Of a stretch of 55,181 nt of DNA, positions 1 through 7,882 are shown one piece after another (the stretch's first letter is position 1; each line of letters begins with the position of its first letter). Position numbers and translations under genes: made by a program. Below the pieces are notes generated by a model. It had not been told where the DNA came from and made no database searches. It saw nothing but the letters and a program-made list of their open reading frames with translations. Origin of the DNA: an uncultured Akkermansia sp. (lineage in GTDB: Bacteria; Verrucomicrobiota; Verrucomicrobiia; Verrucomicrobiales; Akkermansiaceae); contig CANRKR010000005.1 in the NCBI GenBank assembly GCA_947631275.1, positions 1 to 55,181 on the forward strand, in the 5' to 3' direction.

Positions 1-53
1 TGTGTAGTGCCTGAGTAGAGGCAAAGATCACATCAAAGCCCCTTTTTGGGCTC

Positions 54-77
54 GATTATCTCTTTTCGAAAGAGATA
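54..77 (+). repeat. Left inverted repeat of a putative invertible promoter segment
   Basis: This 24-bp sequence is the exact reverse complement of 224-247. Each copy is itself a near-palindrome: a 9-nt arm TATCTCTTT, an asymmetric 3-nt centre (TCG here, CGA in the other copy), then the complementary arm AAAGAGATA. Paired recombinase-binding arms around an asymmetric core, present twice in opposite orientation, is the layout expected of an inversion site. It could instead be a pair of operator sites for a dimeric regulator. Confidence 0.8.
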
Positions 78-223
78 TACAGGGGGGTGTTATGTAACTT
101 TTTTGCAGTAAGATAATTCTGGAAATCTCGCAATGTTAGATTCCAAAGGCTCGACAAAATAGAAAATTATTCTCTTCTTCTCCTACCTATTCTAGGTAAG
201 ATAAATACATTTTTTGCCTTGAC
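78..223. other. Putative invertible DNA segment (146 bp) carrying a -35 box at its right end
   Basis: This AT-rich non-coding stretch lies between the two 24-bp inverted repeats. Its right end supplies TTGAC of a -35 box. The rest of the promoter lies in and beyond the right repeat. Flipping the segment would replace TTGACT with CCTGTA at that position and aim the same -35 box leftwards, out of the window. It also contains a small palindrome, TACCTA-TTC-TAGGTA (184-198). No gene is visible in it. No recombinase gene is seen next to it. Confidence 0.55.
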
Positions 224-246
224 TATCTCTTTCGAAAAGAGATAAT
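219..246 (+). promoter_or_regulatory. Promoter of the glycosyltransferase gene, spanning the right inverted repeat
   Basis: TTGACT (219-224), 16 bp, GATAAT (241-246). The -35 box lies in the segment between the inverted repeats, and the -10 box lies in the right repeat and its flank. The promoter would therefore exist only in the present orientation. Confidence 0.6.
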
Positions 247-247
247 C
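224..247 (-). repeat. Right inverted repeat of the putative invertible segment
   Basis: Exact reverse complement of 54-77 over 24 bp. Its core is CGA instead of TCG, so the two sites point in opposite directions. Confidence 0.8.
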
Positions 248-284
248 AATTCCTCTCGAGGAGCGATTCTTTTGTGAGGAATTG
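247..284 (+). promoter_or_regulatory. Hairpin in the glycosyltransferase leader
   Basis: CAATTCCTC (247-255) pairs perfectly with GAGGAATTG (276-284) across a 20-nt loop. It lies just after the predicted -10 box, so it would form at the very 5' end of the mRNA. It may stabilise the transcript or bind a regulator; the role is unknown. Confidence 0.45.
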
Positions 285-326
285 CGTTAATTTTTCACAA
301 TATAATCAATACAAACTCAATAATAT

Positions 327-1487
327 ATGAATCAAATAAGGAGAGAAGGGGAGAGAAAAATTCTTTTTTGCATGCCGCAAATTATCATGGGCGGGGTGGA
401 GAAGGTACTGCTGACGTATATGGGGCAATTGCAGGCTTCAGGCAGGTATGATTGCGGTGTGGTTTGCCTCACTCCGGTAACAGACTCGTTTTTTTTAGAT
501 TTTTTTATTAAACATCATTTTCCTCTGCACATCGTGAGGACTTCCTCCATCAGAAAAGAGAGGAAAGGCTTCTGGGCGCGGCGTATGCAGGAGTATCGCA
601 ATTTTTCTCTGTGGTACTCTGCTAGAAGGGTAATGACCGTCCTTGCAGCGCAGTACGATATTATCATTGATTTTCACAACCTCTCTTTTGGAGCTTACCT
701 GCATTACTTTTCTCAATCTCAAAAGAAGATTGGATTTTATCACGGTAGCATATGCAATTTCGCTAGTGGACTGAAGAAAAAGCAGAAGTATCTTCAATCA
801 TATGATCGTATTGTGTGTTTGAGCCAGGCATTTGAACTTGGTTTCAGGAAACTCCATCCTACATGGGCAGATAAGATATGCTGCATTTATAACCCGATAG
901 AGGCAGGGGAAATACAAAGATTGAGTACCGGAGATTATCCCTCGTACTTGAAGCCATACTTTGTGGCAGTTCAGCGGTTGGATGCGAGAGAAAAAGACGT
1001 GCCTACAGTCATTCGTGGTTTTCGTTTGTTTCACAAGCTACACACGGAGTATAAGCTGGTTATCGTAGGGGATGGACCTTATCGACGAGAGCTTGAGGAG
1101 TCGGCTGCCCCGGAAATTGCCGAAGGGAACATCATTTTCACCGGTCAGCTCAATAATCCATACCCCGTCATTCGGCAAGCCGAGGCTCTCATCTTGTCCT
1201 CGACCAAGCTCCATGGGGAAGGTTTGGGGCAGGTTCTTGTAGAGGCTCAGGCGTTGAACGTTCCCGCGGTGAGTTCGGATGTTCCTTCAGGTCCGGCAGA
1301 GGTCCTCATGGACGGGGAAGCGGGTTATCTATTTGAGCCGGAAAATCCAGAAGCATTAGCTCAGACGCTGGAACAGCTTGTAAACGCCCCCGATGAACGT
1401 GCAGAGAAAGTACGCAGGGCGTCGGAGGGACTCAAGCGTTTCGACCCCAAGGAGTGTGTGAACCGCTTCATCGATCTCATAAATTAA
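327..1487 (+). CDS. GT4-family glycosyltransferase
   Basis: A 386-residue protein with the two-lobed GT-B plan. The N-terminal lobe has a glycine-rich GGVEKV loop near residue 19. The C-terminal lobe carries VAVQRLD, the VGDGPYR nucleotide-binding segment and the family EGLGQVLVE motif (E-x7-E, about residues 297-305), which contacts the nucleotide-sugar donor. It should transfer a sugar from an activated donor during synthesis of a surface polysaccharide or lipopolysaccharide at the cytoplasmic face of the membrane. The acceptor cannot be told. It stands alone here, with no other polysaccharide genes downstream; any cluster would lie left of the window. Its first 150 codons are AT-richer than the core genes. 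It sits behind the putative invertible promoter, so its expression may be on/off. Confidence 0.85.
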   Translation: MNQIRREGERKILFCMPQIIMGGVEKVLLTYMGQLQASGRYDCGVVCLTPVTDSFFLDFFIKHHFPLHIVRTSSIRKERKGFWARRMQEYRNFSLWYSARRVMTVLAAQYDIIIDFHNLSFGAYLHYFSQSQKKIGFYHGSICNFASGLKKKQKYLQSYDRIVCLSQAFELGFRKLHPTWADKICCIYNPIEAGEIQRLSTGDYPSYLKPYFVAVQRLDAREKDVPTVIRGFRLFHKLHTEYKLVIVGDGPYRRELEESAAPEIAEGNIIFTGQLNNPYPVIRQAEALILSSTKLHGEGLGQVLVEAQALNVPAVSSDVPSGPAEVLMDGEAGYLFEPENPEALAQTLEQLVNAPDERAEKVRRASEGLKRFDPKECVNRFIDLIN

Positions 1488-1686
1488 TCCCCGATGTTAC
1501 TCGTTGACCAAGGTGTAGAGGGTGAGGGCTTCACCCATTGTCTTAGTGAGACTGGCACGTTAAGTCCGACCGCATGAAAGATTCTTCAAAAATCAACGCT
1601 GCGGTGTGACAGAGCCAAAATTTCAAAAGTGGCTGCCGCAATCAACAGCAGCTCCGACCTGAAGAGCAGGGTGCAGGATTCTGCTG

Positions 1687-3225
1687 TCAGCGGGGAGTCA
1701 CTAAGCTGTGACCGGTCATCTCTTTCGGCTGAGGGATACCCAGGAGCGACAGCAGCGTGGGGGAGATGTCCGCCAGGCGTCCGTTGCTCACTTTGACGGC
1801 ATCCTGATCCGGTCCGCAGTAGATGAGGTCCACGAGGTTGGTGGTATGAGCGGTGTTAGGAGTGCCGTCGGGGTTAATCATGTTTTCGCAGTTGCCGTGG
1901 TCAGCGCAGATGAGGCAGCAGCCACCCAGCTCGCGGATGCGGGTTACGCATTTCTCCAACGCAGCATCTACCGCCTCGCAAGCGGCGATGCCGGCGTTCA
2001 GGAAACCGGTGTGTCCGACCATATCCGGGTTGGCGAAGTTCATGATTGCTACGTCAAACTTATCGATAGCGCCCACAAATTTCTCCGCCACTTCCGCCAC
2101 GCTCATTTCGGGTTTTTCATCGTAGGTTGCCACTTCGCGCGGGGAGGGCACCAGGATGCGATCTTCGCCCTCAAACTGGGTCTCTACGCCACCGTTGAAG
2201 AAAAAGGTGACGTGGGCGTATTTCTCGGTTTCGGCAATGCGCAGTTGGCGTAGACCGACGCGAGAGATGACCTCGCCGAAGATGTTGTCAAGCTTCTCCT
2301 GCTCGAAGACGATGGGCGATGGGTAGCATGCCTCGTACTCCGACATGGTGATGTAGTGAACCTTCGGCTGTACCTCGCGCTCAAAGCCGTCGAAATCTTC
2401 ATACAGGAAGGCGCGGGATAGCTCGCGGGCGCGATCCGCACGGAAGTTGGTGAAGAAGACCACATCGCCGTCGTGGATGCGCGGTTCGTCTCCTTCGCAG
2501 AAGATAGCCGGTTTGAGGAATTCATCCGTCGTGCCCTCTTCGTAGCATTTGCGCGCATAATCCGCCGGGGAGCCGGTGCATTGCTCGCCGCGTCCCAGCA
2601 CGATGGCGTCCCAGCCGATTTTCACGCGGTCCCAACGCTTGTCGCGATCCATGGCATAGAAACGCCCGATGACCGTGGCGACGCGCGCGCCGTAAGGTTC
2701 CGTGGCCTTTTGCAGCTGCTTAAGGAATGCGGCGCCGCTCTTGGGGTCGGTATCACGTCCATCGGTAATAGCATGGATCATGATATCCTTCACGCCCATC
2801 TGCGCAGCGATTTTGACGATGCCGATGGTGTGATCGATGTGGGAGTGAACCCCGCCGTCAGAGAGGAGTCCCAGCAGGTGCAGGCGGCTATCTTTCGCTT
2901 TTGCAAAGGCTTCTTCGATGACCGGGTTATCCGCCAGTGAACCATCGGCAATGGCATTGGAGATGCGGCAGAGATCCTGAAACACGACCCGTCCGGCGCC
3001 CAGGTTCAGATGACCTACCTCGGAGTTGCCCATCTGCCCGTCCGGCAGGCCGACATCCTGTCCGCTGGCTCCCAACAGAGCGTGCGGGCAGGTTGCAAGC
3101 AGATGATCAGTGAAGGGGGTGCGTGCCAGGACGGTGGCATCGCCGGTTTCCTGAGCGGCCTCGGGGCCCCTGGGGTTGCGTCCCCAGCCGTCGCGGATGA
3201 TGAGAACTACGGGTTTATTTGCCAT
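1687..3225 (-). CDS. gpmI: 2,3-bisphosphoglycerate-independent phosphoglycerate mutase
   Basis: Interconverts 3- and 2-phosphoglycerate in glycolysis and gluconeogenesis, in the cytoplasm, using two metal ions and a phosphoserine intermediate. The 512-residue length is normal for the family. Visible landmarks are the first metal site RDGWG (D12), the catalytic serine in GNSEVGH (S68), the HSH and TDGRD segments near residues 125-160, NFANPDMVGHTG, and ADHGNCE near the C-terminus, all typical of the alkaline-phosphatase superfamily fold. It is transcribed alone, divergent from the porin gene, and its stop faces the end of the glycosyltransferase gene. The start chosen gives the conserved N-terminus and lies 6 nt after a -10-like box, which suggests a leaderless mRNA. 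Confidence 0.97.
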   Translation of the reverse strand: MANKPVVLIIRDGWGRNPRGPEAAQETGDATVLARTPFTDHLLATCPHALLGASGQDVGLPDGQMGNSEVGHLNLGAGRVVFQDLCRISNAIADGSLADNPVIEEAFAKAKDSRLHLLGLLSDGGVHSHIDHTIGIVKIAAQMGVKDIMIHAITDGRDTDPKSGAAFLKQLQKATEPYGARVATVIGRFYAMDRDKRWDRVKIGWDAIVLGRGEQCTGSPADYARKCYEEGTTDEFLKPAIFCEGDEPRIHDGDVVFFTNFRADRARELSRAFLYEDFDGFEREVQPKVHYITMSEYEACYPSPIVFEQEKLDNIFGEVISRVGLRQLRIAETEKYAHVTFFFNGGVETQFEGEDRILVPSPREVATYDEKPEMSVAEVAEKFVGAIDKFDVAIMNFANPDMVGHTGFLNAGIAACEAVDAALEKCVTRIRELGGCCLICADHGNCENMINPDGTPNTAHTTNLVDLIYCGPDQDAVKVSNGRLADISPTLLSLLGIPQPKEMTGHSLVTPR

Positions 3226-3231
3226 GCGCCC

Positions 3232-3260
3232 ACTTTACCACTCTCCCACGCTGATGTGAA
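3232..3260 (-). promoter_or_regulatory. Probable gpmI promoter, leaderless geometry
   Basis: Read on the minus strand: TTCACA (3260-3255), 17 bp, TAAAGT (3237-3232), then 6 nt to the gpmI ATG at 3225. The -35 box is only a moderate match. Confidence 0.45.
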
Positions 3261-3334
3261 GTCAAAAGAGGACGCTTTCTCTGCTGCTAATTGTTATGCA
3301 ACAGGTGGAAAAAGACGGACGTCTCATTGTTGTC

Positions 3335-4828
3335 ATGAGGAAGATTTATGCATGCATCATATTGATTATGATAACATTGAGTGCTTCTGCGCAAGCGCAG
3401 ATTGCCCTGCAATATGTCGAAACGCTCTTCGGGTATCTGCCGTACCTGTTGGAGGAGCATGAGCTGAGCGCGAGTCTTAAGGAAGGCATGAGCGACCCGC
3501 GCGAGCAGCAGGCTACGCGGTACCCCGGTGTACCAACACATGAAACGCTGCTGCGGCGTGTCGAGGTCTATTTGGACGGCAGCGGGAAGGAAAACAGCTG
3601 CCGTGGCTGGCGCTTCTTTCCGGCGAGGCCGCAGCGGTTTATGCCGTATCTGGACAGCCTTTTCGTGCCGGGCAATACCTGCATTGAACCCTGCGAAGTG
3701 GCGAAGGAGGATGGAATTTCCACCGCGGCGCAAAGTCTCAAGACCAGACTTTCCCGCTACGGTTTGCAGTACACGGCTACCCTCTCCATGAATTACACGG
3801 GGCTGCCTCAGAACATGGGGAACGGGAGGCGCGATTTTCTCTCTACCAACAACGTGGTGAATGCCACCTGGTTCCTCGCGAAGGATTGCGACAACAGCCA
3901 GGGTTTCTTCCTTTCCGTGGAGGTGGATTGGGGGCAGGGTGTCGGCTACAGCGAGCGCAGCAGGAGCGCTCAGGGGTCCATCGGTTCACTGAGCAATCCC
4001 CAGGGCGGCGCACGTGGCGGTCATGGTCTCTTTATCCCAAACCTTGCTCTTGGCTACAGTTGTTTCAATGGCAAGTGGGTCGGCATGATCGGCACTATTG
4101 ACACCACGGATTTTCTGGACCAGAACGGCTATTCAGCAAGCTGGAGTGGCAATCTTACCAATAGGGCATTCAACTTCAACCCTTGTTTGCCGCTGGAGTG
4201 GGCCAACTGGGGTTACATGACCGCTTGGCAGCCCACAAAAAATTTCTACACTATGTACGCTACGACCGGTTGCAATGGGCAGATCAACCACAATCCCTTC
4301 CCGTACATCAGCAGCAATGCCTGGGTGCACATCGGTGAAATTGGCTTTATTTCCGAGAATTTTCTCGGCCTCGGGCCCGGCATCTATCGCTTCCAGTACA
4401 CAGCCACTCGCTACGAAGGGGAGAATGGTTCCGGCGCCGCCTTCAACATCCAGCAGCAGCTCGGGCACGATTCCCGCCTCGGCTTCTTCACTCGCTGTGG
4501 CGTGCTGGATGAGGATGCGGCGACGGTGAGCGACGTGAGGGCTTGCGCCACTGCCGGTCTCGTGCTGCAGGCGCCTTTTCGTTCCCACGGCTGGGGCAGC
4601 AAGTCGAATAACGAGCAAATCGCCCTCGGGGTCCTCTGGGAGCGCGCCGCAGAGTCTGCCAAGCCGTACGCCCACAAAGACGAGTACGGTGTTGAGCTTT
4701 CTGCCGTGGTACAGCTCACGCCGACCTTCTACATCCAGCCGGATGTGCAGTACATCTTCAATCCTGTGCACGAGACTTCGCGCAGCGGAGCCTTTGTGCT
4801 GCAGGTGCAGGGTGTGTTCAAGTTCTGA
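3335..4828 (+). CDS. OprB-like carbohydrate-selective porin (outer membrane)
   Basis: The start at 3335 gives a 497-residue protein opening with a clear signal peptide (MRKIYACIILIMITLSASAQ). Upstream ATG 3296 would bury this signal behind a hydrophilic extension. The mature part is rich in aromatic residues and alternating strands (for example GIYRFQYTATRY and FFTRCGV). It ends in the pattern seen in OprB-family porins: a YGVELSAVVQLTP strand, FYIQPDVQYIFNP, then a last strand ending VFKF with C-terminal Phe. OprB proteins let mono- and oligosaccharides diffuse across the outer membrane. The N-terminal third (to about residue 130) has no recognisable fold. It is monocistronic and ends 5 bp before the convergent small gene. 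No good promoter was found upstream. Confidence 0.7.
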   Translation: MRKIYACIILIMITLSASAQAQIALQYVETLFGYLPYLLEEHELSASLKEGMSDPREQQATRYPGVPTHETLLRRVEVYLDGSGKENSCRGWRFFPARPQRFMPYLDSLFVPGNTCIEPCEVAKEDGISTAAQSLKTRLSRYGLQYTATLSMNYTGLPQNMGNGRRDFLSTNNVVNATWFLAKDCDNSQGFFLSVEVDWGQGVGYSERSRSAQGSIGSLSNPQGGARGGHGLFIPNLALGYSCFNGKWVGMIGTIDTTDFLDQNGYSASWSGNLTNRAFNFNPCLPLEWANWGYMTAWQPTKNFYTMYATTGCNGQINHNPFPYISSNAWVHIGEIGFISENFLGLGPGIYRFQYTATRYEGENGSGAAFNIQQQLGHDSRLGFFTRCGVLDEDAATVSDVRACATAGLVLQAPFRSHGWGSKSNNEQIALGVLWERAAESAKPYAHKDEYGVELSAVVQLTPTFYIQPDVQYIFNPVHETSRSGAFVLQVQGVFKF

Positions 4829-4833
4829 AAGGA

Positions 4834-5082
4834 TCAGCGATTGCGCAGGAATCGTCGCAGTTTATCGCCATCGCGGTGGTTGTCATGGCGTCTGTCGTAG
4901 CGTTCCTGCCTGCGTTCCCGCTCTCGGCGTCGGGCTTCCCGGCGCTGGTGTTCTCGATAATCTTCGCGGCGTTCTCGCCTGTTTCCGCTGTCCTCGTTCC
5001 AGGAGACAGTAAGAGCCTGAGCTGTGTGCGTGGCGAGGAGCGCCCCTGCTACTGATGCGATGAAGTAGGAAAAGATCTTCAT
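4834..5082 (-). CDS. Small secreted highly basic protein, function unknown
   Basis: An 82-residue product. It starts with a signal peptide (MKIFSYFIASVAGALLATHT, cleavage probable after the AQA that follows). The mature region of about 55 residues is almost entirely Arg, Glu, Asp, His and Tyr, with runs such as RREARRRERERRQERYDRR, and reads as a charged helix or disordered tail. An upstream in-frame ATG (5124) would place 14 polar residues before the signal, so 5082 is preferred. Similar small Arg-rich exported proteins are common as unnamed orphans in Gram-negative genomes. A periplasmic role in binding nucleic acid or lipopolysaccharide is possible but not shown. It faces the porin gene and is divergent from grpE. 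Confidence 0.6.
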   Translation of the reverse strand: MKIFSYFIASVAGALLATHTAQALTVSWNEDSGNRRERREDYREHQRREARRRERERRQERYDRRHDNHRDGDKLRRFLRNR

Positions 5083-5255
5083 GGTGTATGCTATGGTGTG
5101 TTGCGTTCTCATAACGTATGACACTGCGCATACGCTGCACCTTCAATATTCGATAGAGGAATCACAGAGCTGGTGGGGCGTTCCGCCGGATTCTCTCATC
5201 ACGGCGAGGGGCATCAATTTTTCCTGTAATTGCTTTGTTATGCCGCAGGGAGCAG

Positions 5256-5284
5256 TTGACGGCGGAGGGGGAGTGTCCTATAAT
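5256..5284 (+). promoter_or_regulatory. Strong grpE promoter with leaderless geometry
   Basis: TTGACG (5256-5261), 17 bp, TATAAT (5279-5284), then only 6 nt to the grpE ATG at 5291. Transcription would be expected to begin at or next to the start codon. No CIRCE inverted repeat was seen nearby. Confidence 0.85.
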
Positions 5285-5290
5285 GGAGGC

Positions 5291-5890
5291 ATGCACGAAC
5301 AAGTAAAGCAAGAGGAGCAGGAGGTTGCCGAGGAGCAGGAGCAGAAGAGCTGCGACTTCGATCCTACGGCGACGCAACAGGAATCGTCGGGAGAGCAGCG
5401 GGATGTGGACCACACCGACCCTGCCGAGGTGCAGGAGGCTACGGATGAGCTTGGCAAGTGGCGTGACCTAGCCATGCGCACGGCTGCGGAATACGACAAT
5501 TACCGCAAGCGCTGCGTGAAAGAGCGTGATGAGTTCACGCGCTATGCTACGCGCGGATTGTTGGAAGAGCTACTGCCGATCGTTGATAACTTTGAGATGG
5601 GGATGCAGATGGCAGAGGCGGAGAAGGGGTCGATGATTTACATCGGCATGGAGATGGTCAGGAAGCAGTTGGTGGATTTCATGGCGGCCCAGGGAGTTGA
5701 AAAGATTGAGACTCGGGTGGGAGATGCCTTCGATCACAACATTCACGAGGCCATCCAGAGTGAGCCATCGGAGCAGGAGGAGGGTAGCATCGTGCGCATT
5801 GTACGCCCCGGCTATCGGCTGAAGGGGAAGCTGCTACGGGCGGTGAACGTGGTGACGGCGGCGCCGAGGACTGAGCAGGAGCAGAAGTGA
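5291..5890 (+). CDS. grpE: GrpE, nucleotide exchange factor of the Hsp70 system
   Basis: Releases ADP from DnaK so that the chaperone can rebind ATP and drop its client. The start at 5291 gives 199 residues, a normal length. An upstream in-frame ATG at 5081 would add 70 residues unlike GrpE and lies before the promoter. The first 55 residues are acidic and Glu/Gln-rich. Next comes the long dimerisation helix with the family core [18 protein letters not shown], then [17 protein letters not shown]. The C-terminal beta-wing domain follows, with [20 protein letters not shown] and a [18 protein letters not shown] ending. dnaJ follows 25 bp later. dnaK is not in the window, an arrangement seen elsewhere in Verrucomicrobiota. 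Confidence 0.96.
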   Translation: MHEQVKQEEQEVAEEQEQKSCDFDPTATQQESSGEQRDVDHTDPAEVQEATDELGKWRDLAMRTAAEYDNYRKRCVKERDEFTRYATRGLLEELLPIVDNFEMGMQMAEAEKGSMIYIGMEMVRKQLVDFMAAQGVEKIETRVGDAFDHNIHEAIQSEPSEQEEGSIVRIVRPGYRLKGKLLRAVNVVTAAPRTEQEQK

Positions 5891-5915
5891 TTCAAGAAGT
5901 GCAGGAAATACGACC

Positions 5916-7055
5916 ATGGCCAGAGATTATTACGAGGTGCTTGGGGTAACGCGGGATGCGGATGATGCCGCTATCAAGAAAGCCTACCGCAAACTTGCCA
6001 TGAAATACCATCCGGATCGCAATCCGGATGACAAACAGGCTGAGGAAAAATTCAAGGAAATCGGTGAGGCATACGAGGTGCTCAGTGATGCCGATAAACG
6101 CGCTGCCTACGACCGGCTGGGGCACGAAGCCTTTAAGCAGGGGGGTATGGGAGGCGCGGGAGCGGGTGGTGGTTTCGGCGGTTTTCGCGACCCAATGGAT
6201 ATCTTTGCTCAGATGTTCGGAGGTATGGGTGGCTTCGGTGGTTTTGGAGGCGGACGAACAGGGCATGCTGACCCGCGCCGACCGGGTTCTGACCTGCGTT
6301 ATGATCTGGACATCACCTTGGAGGAAGCGGCGCGCGGCTGCGACAAGGTATTGGAGATCGAACGTCTCGTCCCCTGTGACTCCTGCGGCGCCACGGGTTC
6401 CAAAGATGGCGCGAAGGGCTACAAGACATGCCCTACCTGCCACGGCAGCGGCGTGGTGACACGGCAGTCCGGCTTTTTTGTGCAGCAGAGCACCTGTCCC
6501 ACCTGCCGCGGCATGGGGCAGACGCTGAGCAACCCCTGCAGCAAATGTCACGGCGAGGGGAGGGTCCACAAGGATGTAAAGATCACCCTGCACATCCCGC
6601 CGGGGGTGGATACCGGCACCAAGTTGCGCTCCAGCGGGAACGGCGATGCCGGATTGCGCGGCGGGGAAACCGGAGATTTGTACGTCTTCATCGAGGTCGA
6701 GCAGCATGATGTCTTCACCCGCGATGGCAGGGATCTGAGCTACACCATGCCCGTGCCCTTTGCGTTGGCATCCGGGGGCGGTGTGCTCAGTGTACCGACC
6801 CTGGACGGAGCGGCGAAGTTGAAATTGCCGGCCGGCACTTCAGGAGGCACAATTTTTCGCGTGCGTGGCAAGGGAATGCCGGCATTGAAAGGCGGCTCTC
6901 GTGGGGATCTGATGGTGGAGGTGCAGGTGGAGACCCCGGTGAAGCTGGATTCTTCCCAGAAGAAGGCTCTGGATTCTTTCACGGCCACCCTCTCGGAGAA
7001 GAATCAGCCGGAGTGCGCCGCTTTCCTGAAGCGGGCGGAGAAATTCATGTCCTGA
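5916..7055 (+). CDS. dnaJ: DnaJ, Hsp40 co-chaperone
   Basis: Delivers unfolded clients to DnaK and stimulates its ATPase. The 379-residue protein has every DnaJ type I part in order. The J domain has HPD at residues 32-34. A Gly/Phe-rich linker covers about residues 75-115. Four zinc-binding repeats follow ([32 protein letters not shown]; about residues 155-220). Two C-terminal beta-domains hold the substrate-binding groove. It lies directly after grpE, most likely in one transcript, and is followed 47 bp later by rsmE. Confidence 0.98.
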   Translation: MARDYYEVLGVTRDADDAAIKKAYRKLAMKYHPDRNPDDKQAEEKFKEIGEAYEVLSDADKRAAYDRLGHEAFKQGGMGGAGAGGGFGGFRDPMDIFAQMFGGMGGFGGFGGGRTGHADPRRPGSDLRYDLDITLEEAARGCDKVLEIERLVPCDSCGATGSKDGAKGYKTCPTCHGSGVVTRQSGFFVQQSTCPTCRGMGQTLSNPCSKCHGEGRVHKDVKITLHIPPGVDTGTKLRSSGNGDAGLRGGETGDLYVFIEVEQHDVFTRDGRDLSYTMPVPFALASGGGVLSVPTLDGAAKLKLPAGTSGGTIFRVRGKGMPALKGGSRGDLMVEVQVETPVKLDSSQKKALDSFTATLSEKNQPECAAFLKRAEKFMS

Positions 7056-7102
7056 TTCATCGCGTCGCTTGATTGTTTCAAGTTTCTCCCCACGATTCAG
7101 TC

Positions 7103-7882
7103 ATGCACCGATGCTACCTGCCGGATGAGAGTTATGCGCCCGGGAACCCCCTGCGTATTCGTGGCGAGGAAGCGCGCCACGCGCTGCGCGTGCTGCGGAT
7201 GCAGGTCGGAGATGATTGCGAGGTGTTTGACGGGGTCGGCCATGCCGCGCAAGGGAAAGTGCGGGGGACAGCCAGGGGGGAACTGACGCTCGAGGTGGAG
7301 CGCGTGCTGCCGCCGCTGCCTCACACGGCGGGGATTGTGCTTGCTGTGGCTGTGCCGAAAGGAGCGCTCATGGAACTCATCGTGCAGAAGGCGGTGGAAA
7401 TGGGGGTGAGTCGCATTATTCCTCTCATCACGACTCGCACGATTGTCCGCCTTTCCCCAGATGAAGCCGGGAACAAGTGCAGAAAATGGAGTCGCACGGC
7501 ACTAGAGGCTTGCAAACAATGCGGGGTAAATTCTATCCCCACTGTGGAGATTCCGCATTCATTCGCCGATTTTCTGCGTAGGACGGATGAGCTGCCGCCG
7601 TTGCGGTTACACTGTGCGCTCGTGTCCCATGCCAGGCCGTTGCGCGAGGTGCTGGAGACTGGTCGCGCTGCCGGACAAAAAGAGGCTGTTGTGCTCGTGG
7701 GACCGGAGGGAGATTTCACTCCGGAGGAGAATGCGGCGGCGGCTGAGGCTGGCTTTTCGCCGGTGAGCCTCGGCCCCATCGTTTTGCGGGTGGAGAGTGC
7801 GGTGTTTTTTGCGGTGTCGGCGGTGCGGTACGCGCTGGATCCCTATCTGACTGCAGGGCATGGCTTATCTGGAGATCATTGA
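7103..7882 (+). CDS. rsmE: 16S rRNA (uracil-1498-N3)-methyltransferase RsmE
   Basis: Methylates N3 of U1498 of 16S rRNA in the assembled small subunit, using S-adenosylmethionine through a SPOUT (trefoil-knot) fold. The start at 7103 (MHRCYLP) gives 259 residues with the usual N-terminal PUA-like domain (IRGEEARHALRVLRMQVGD). Upstream ATG 7073 adds ten unlike residues. The knot region shows KAVEMGV, the LVGPEGDFTPEE motif and LGPIVLRVESAVFFAVSAV, the SAM-binding C-terminus. DnaJ-RsmE neighbours are common in bacteria. Its last 23 bp overlap the start of the ABC ATPase gene, which points to translational coupling. Confidence 0.95.
   Translation: MHRCYLPDESYAPGNPLRIRGEEARHALRVLRMQVGDDCEVFDGVGHAAQGKVRGTARGELTLEVERVLPPLPHTAGIVLAVAVPKGALMELIVQKAVEMGVSRIIPLITTRTIVRLSPDEAGNKCRKWSRTALEACKQCGVNSIPTVEIPHSFADFLRRTDELPPLRLHCALVSHARPLREVLETGRAAGQKEAVVLVGPEGDFTPEENAAAAEAGFSPVSLGPIVLRVESAVFFAVSAVRYALDPYLTAGHGLSGDH

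Noticed and set aside
36..53. AGCCC-CTTTTT-GGGCT as a rho-independent terminator at the left edge
   Set aside because: Only a 5-bp stem with no T-run on the plus strand, and the upstream gene is outside the window, so it cannot be judged.
5081..5290. Upstream extension of grpE by 70 codons
   Set aside because: A consensus promoter (5256-5284) lies inside the extension and the added residues do not resemble GrpE.
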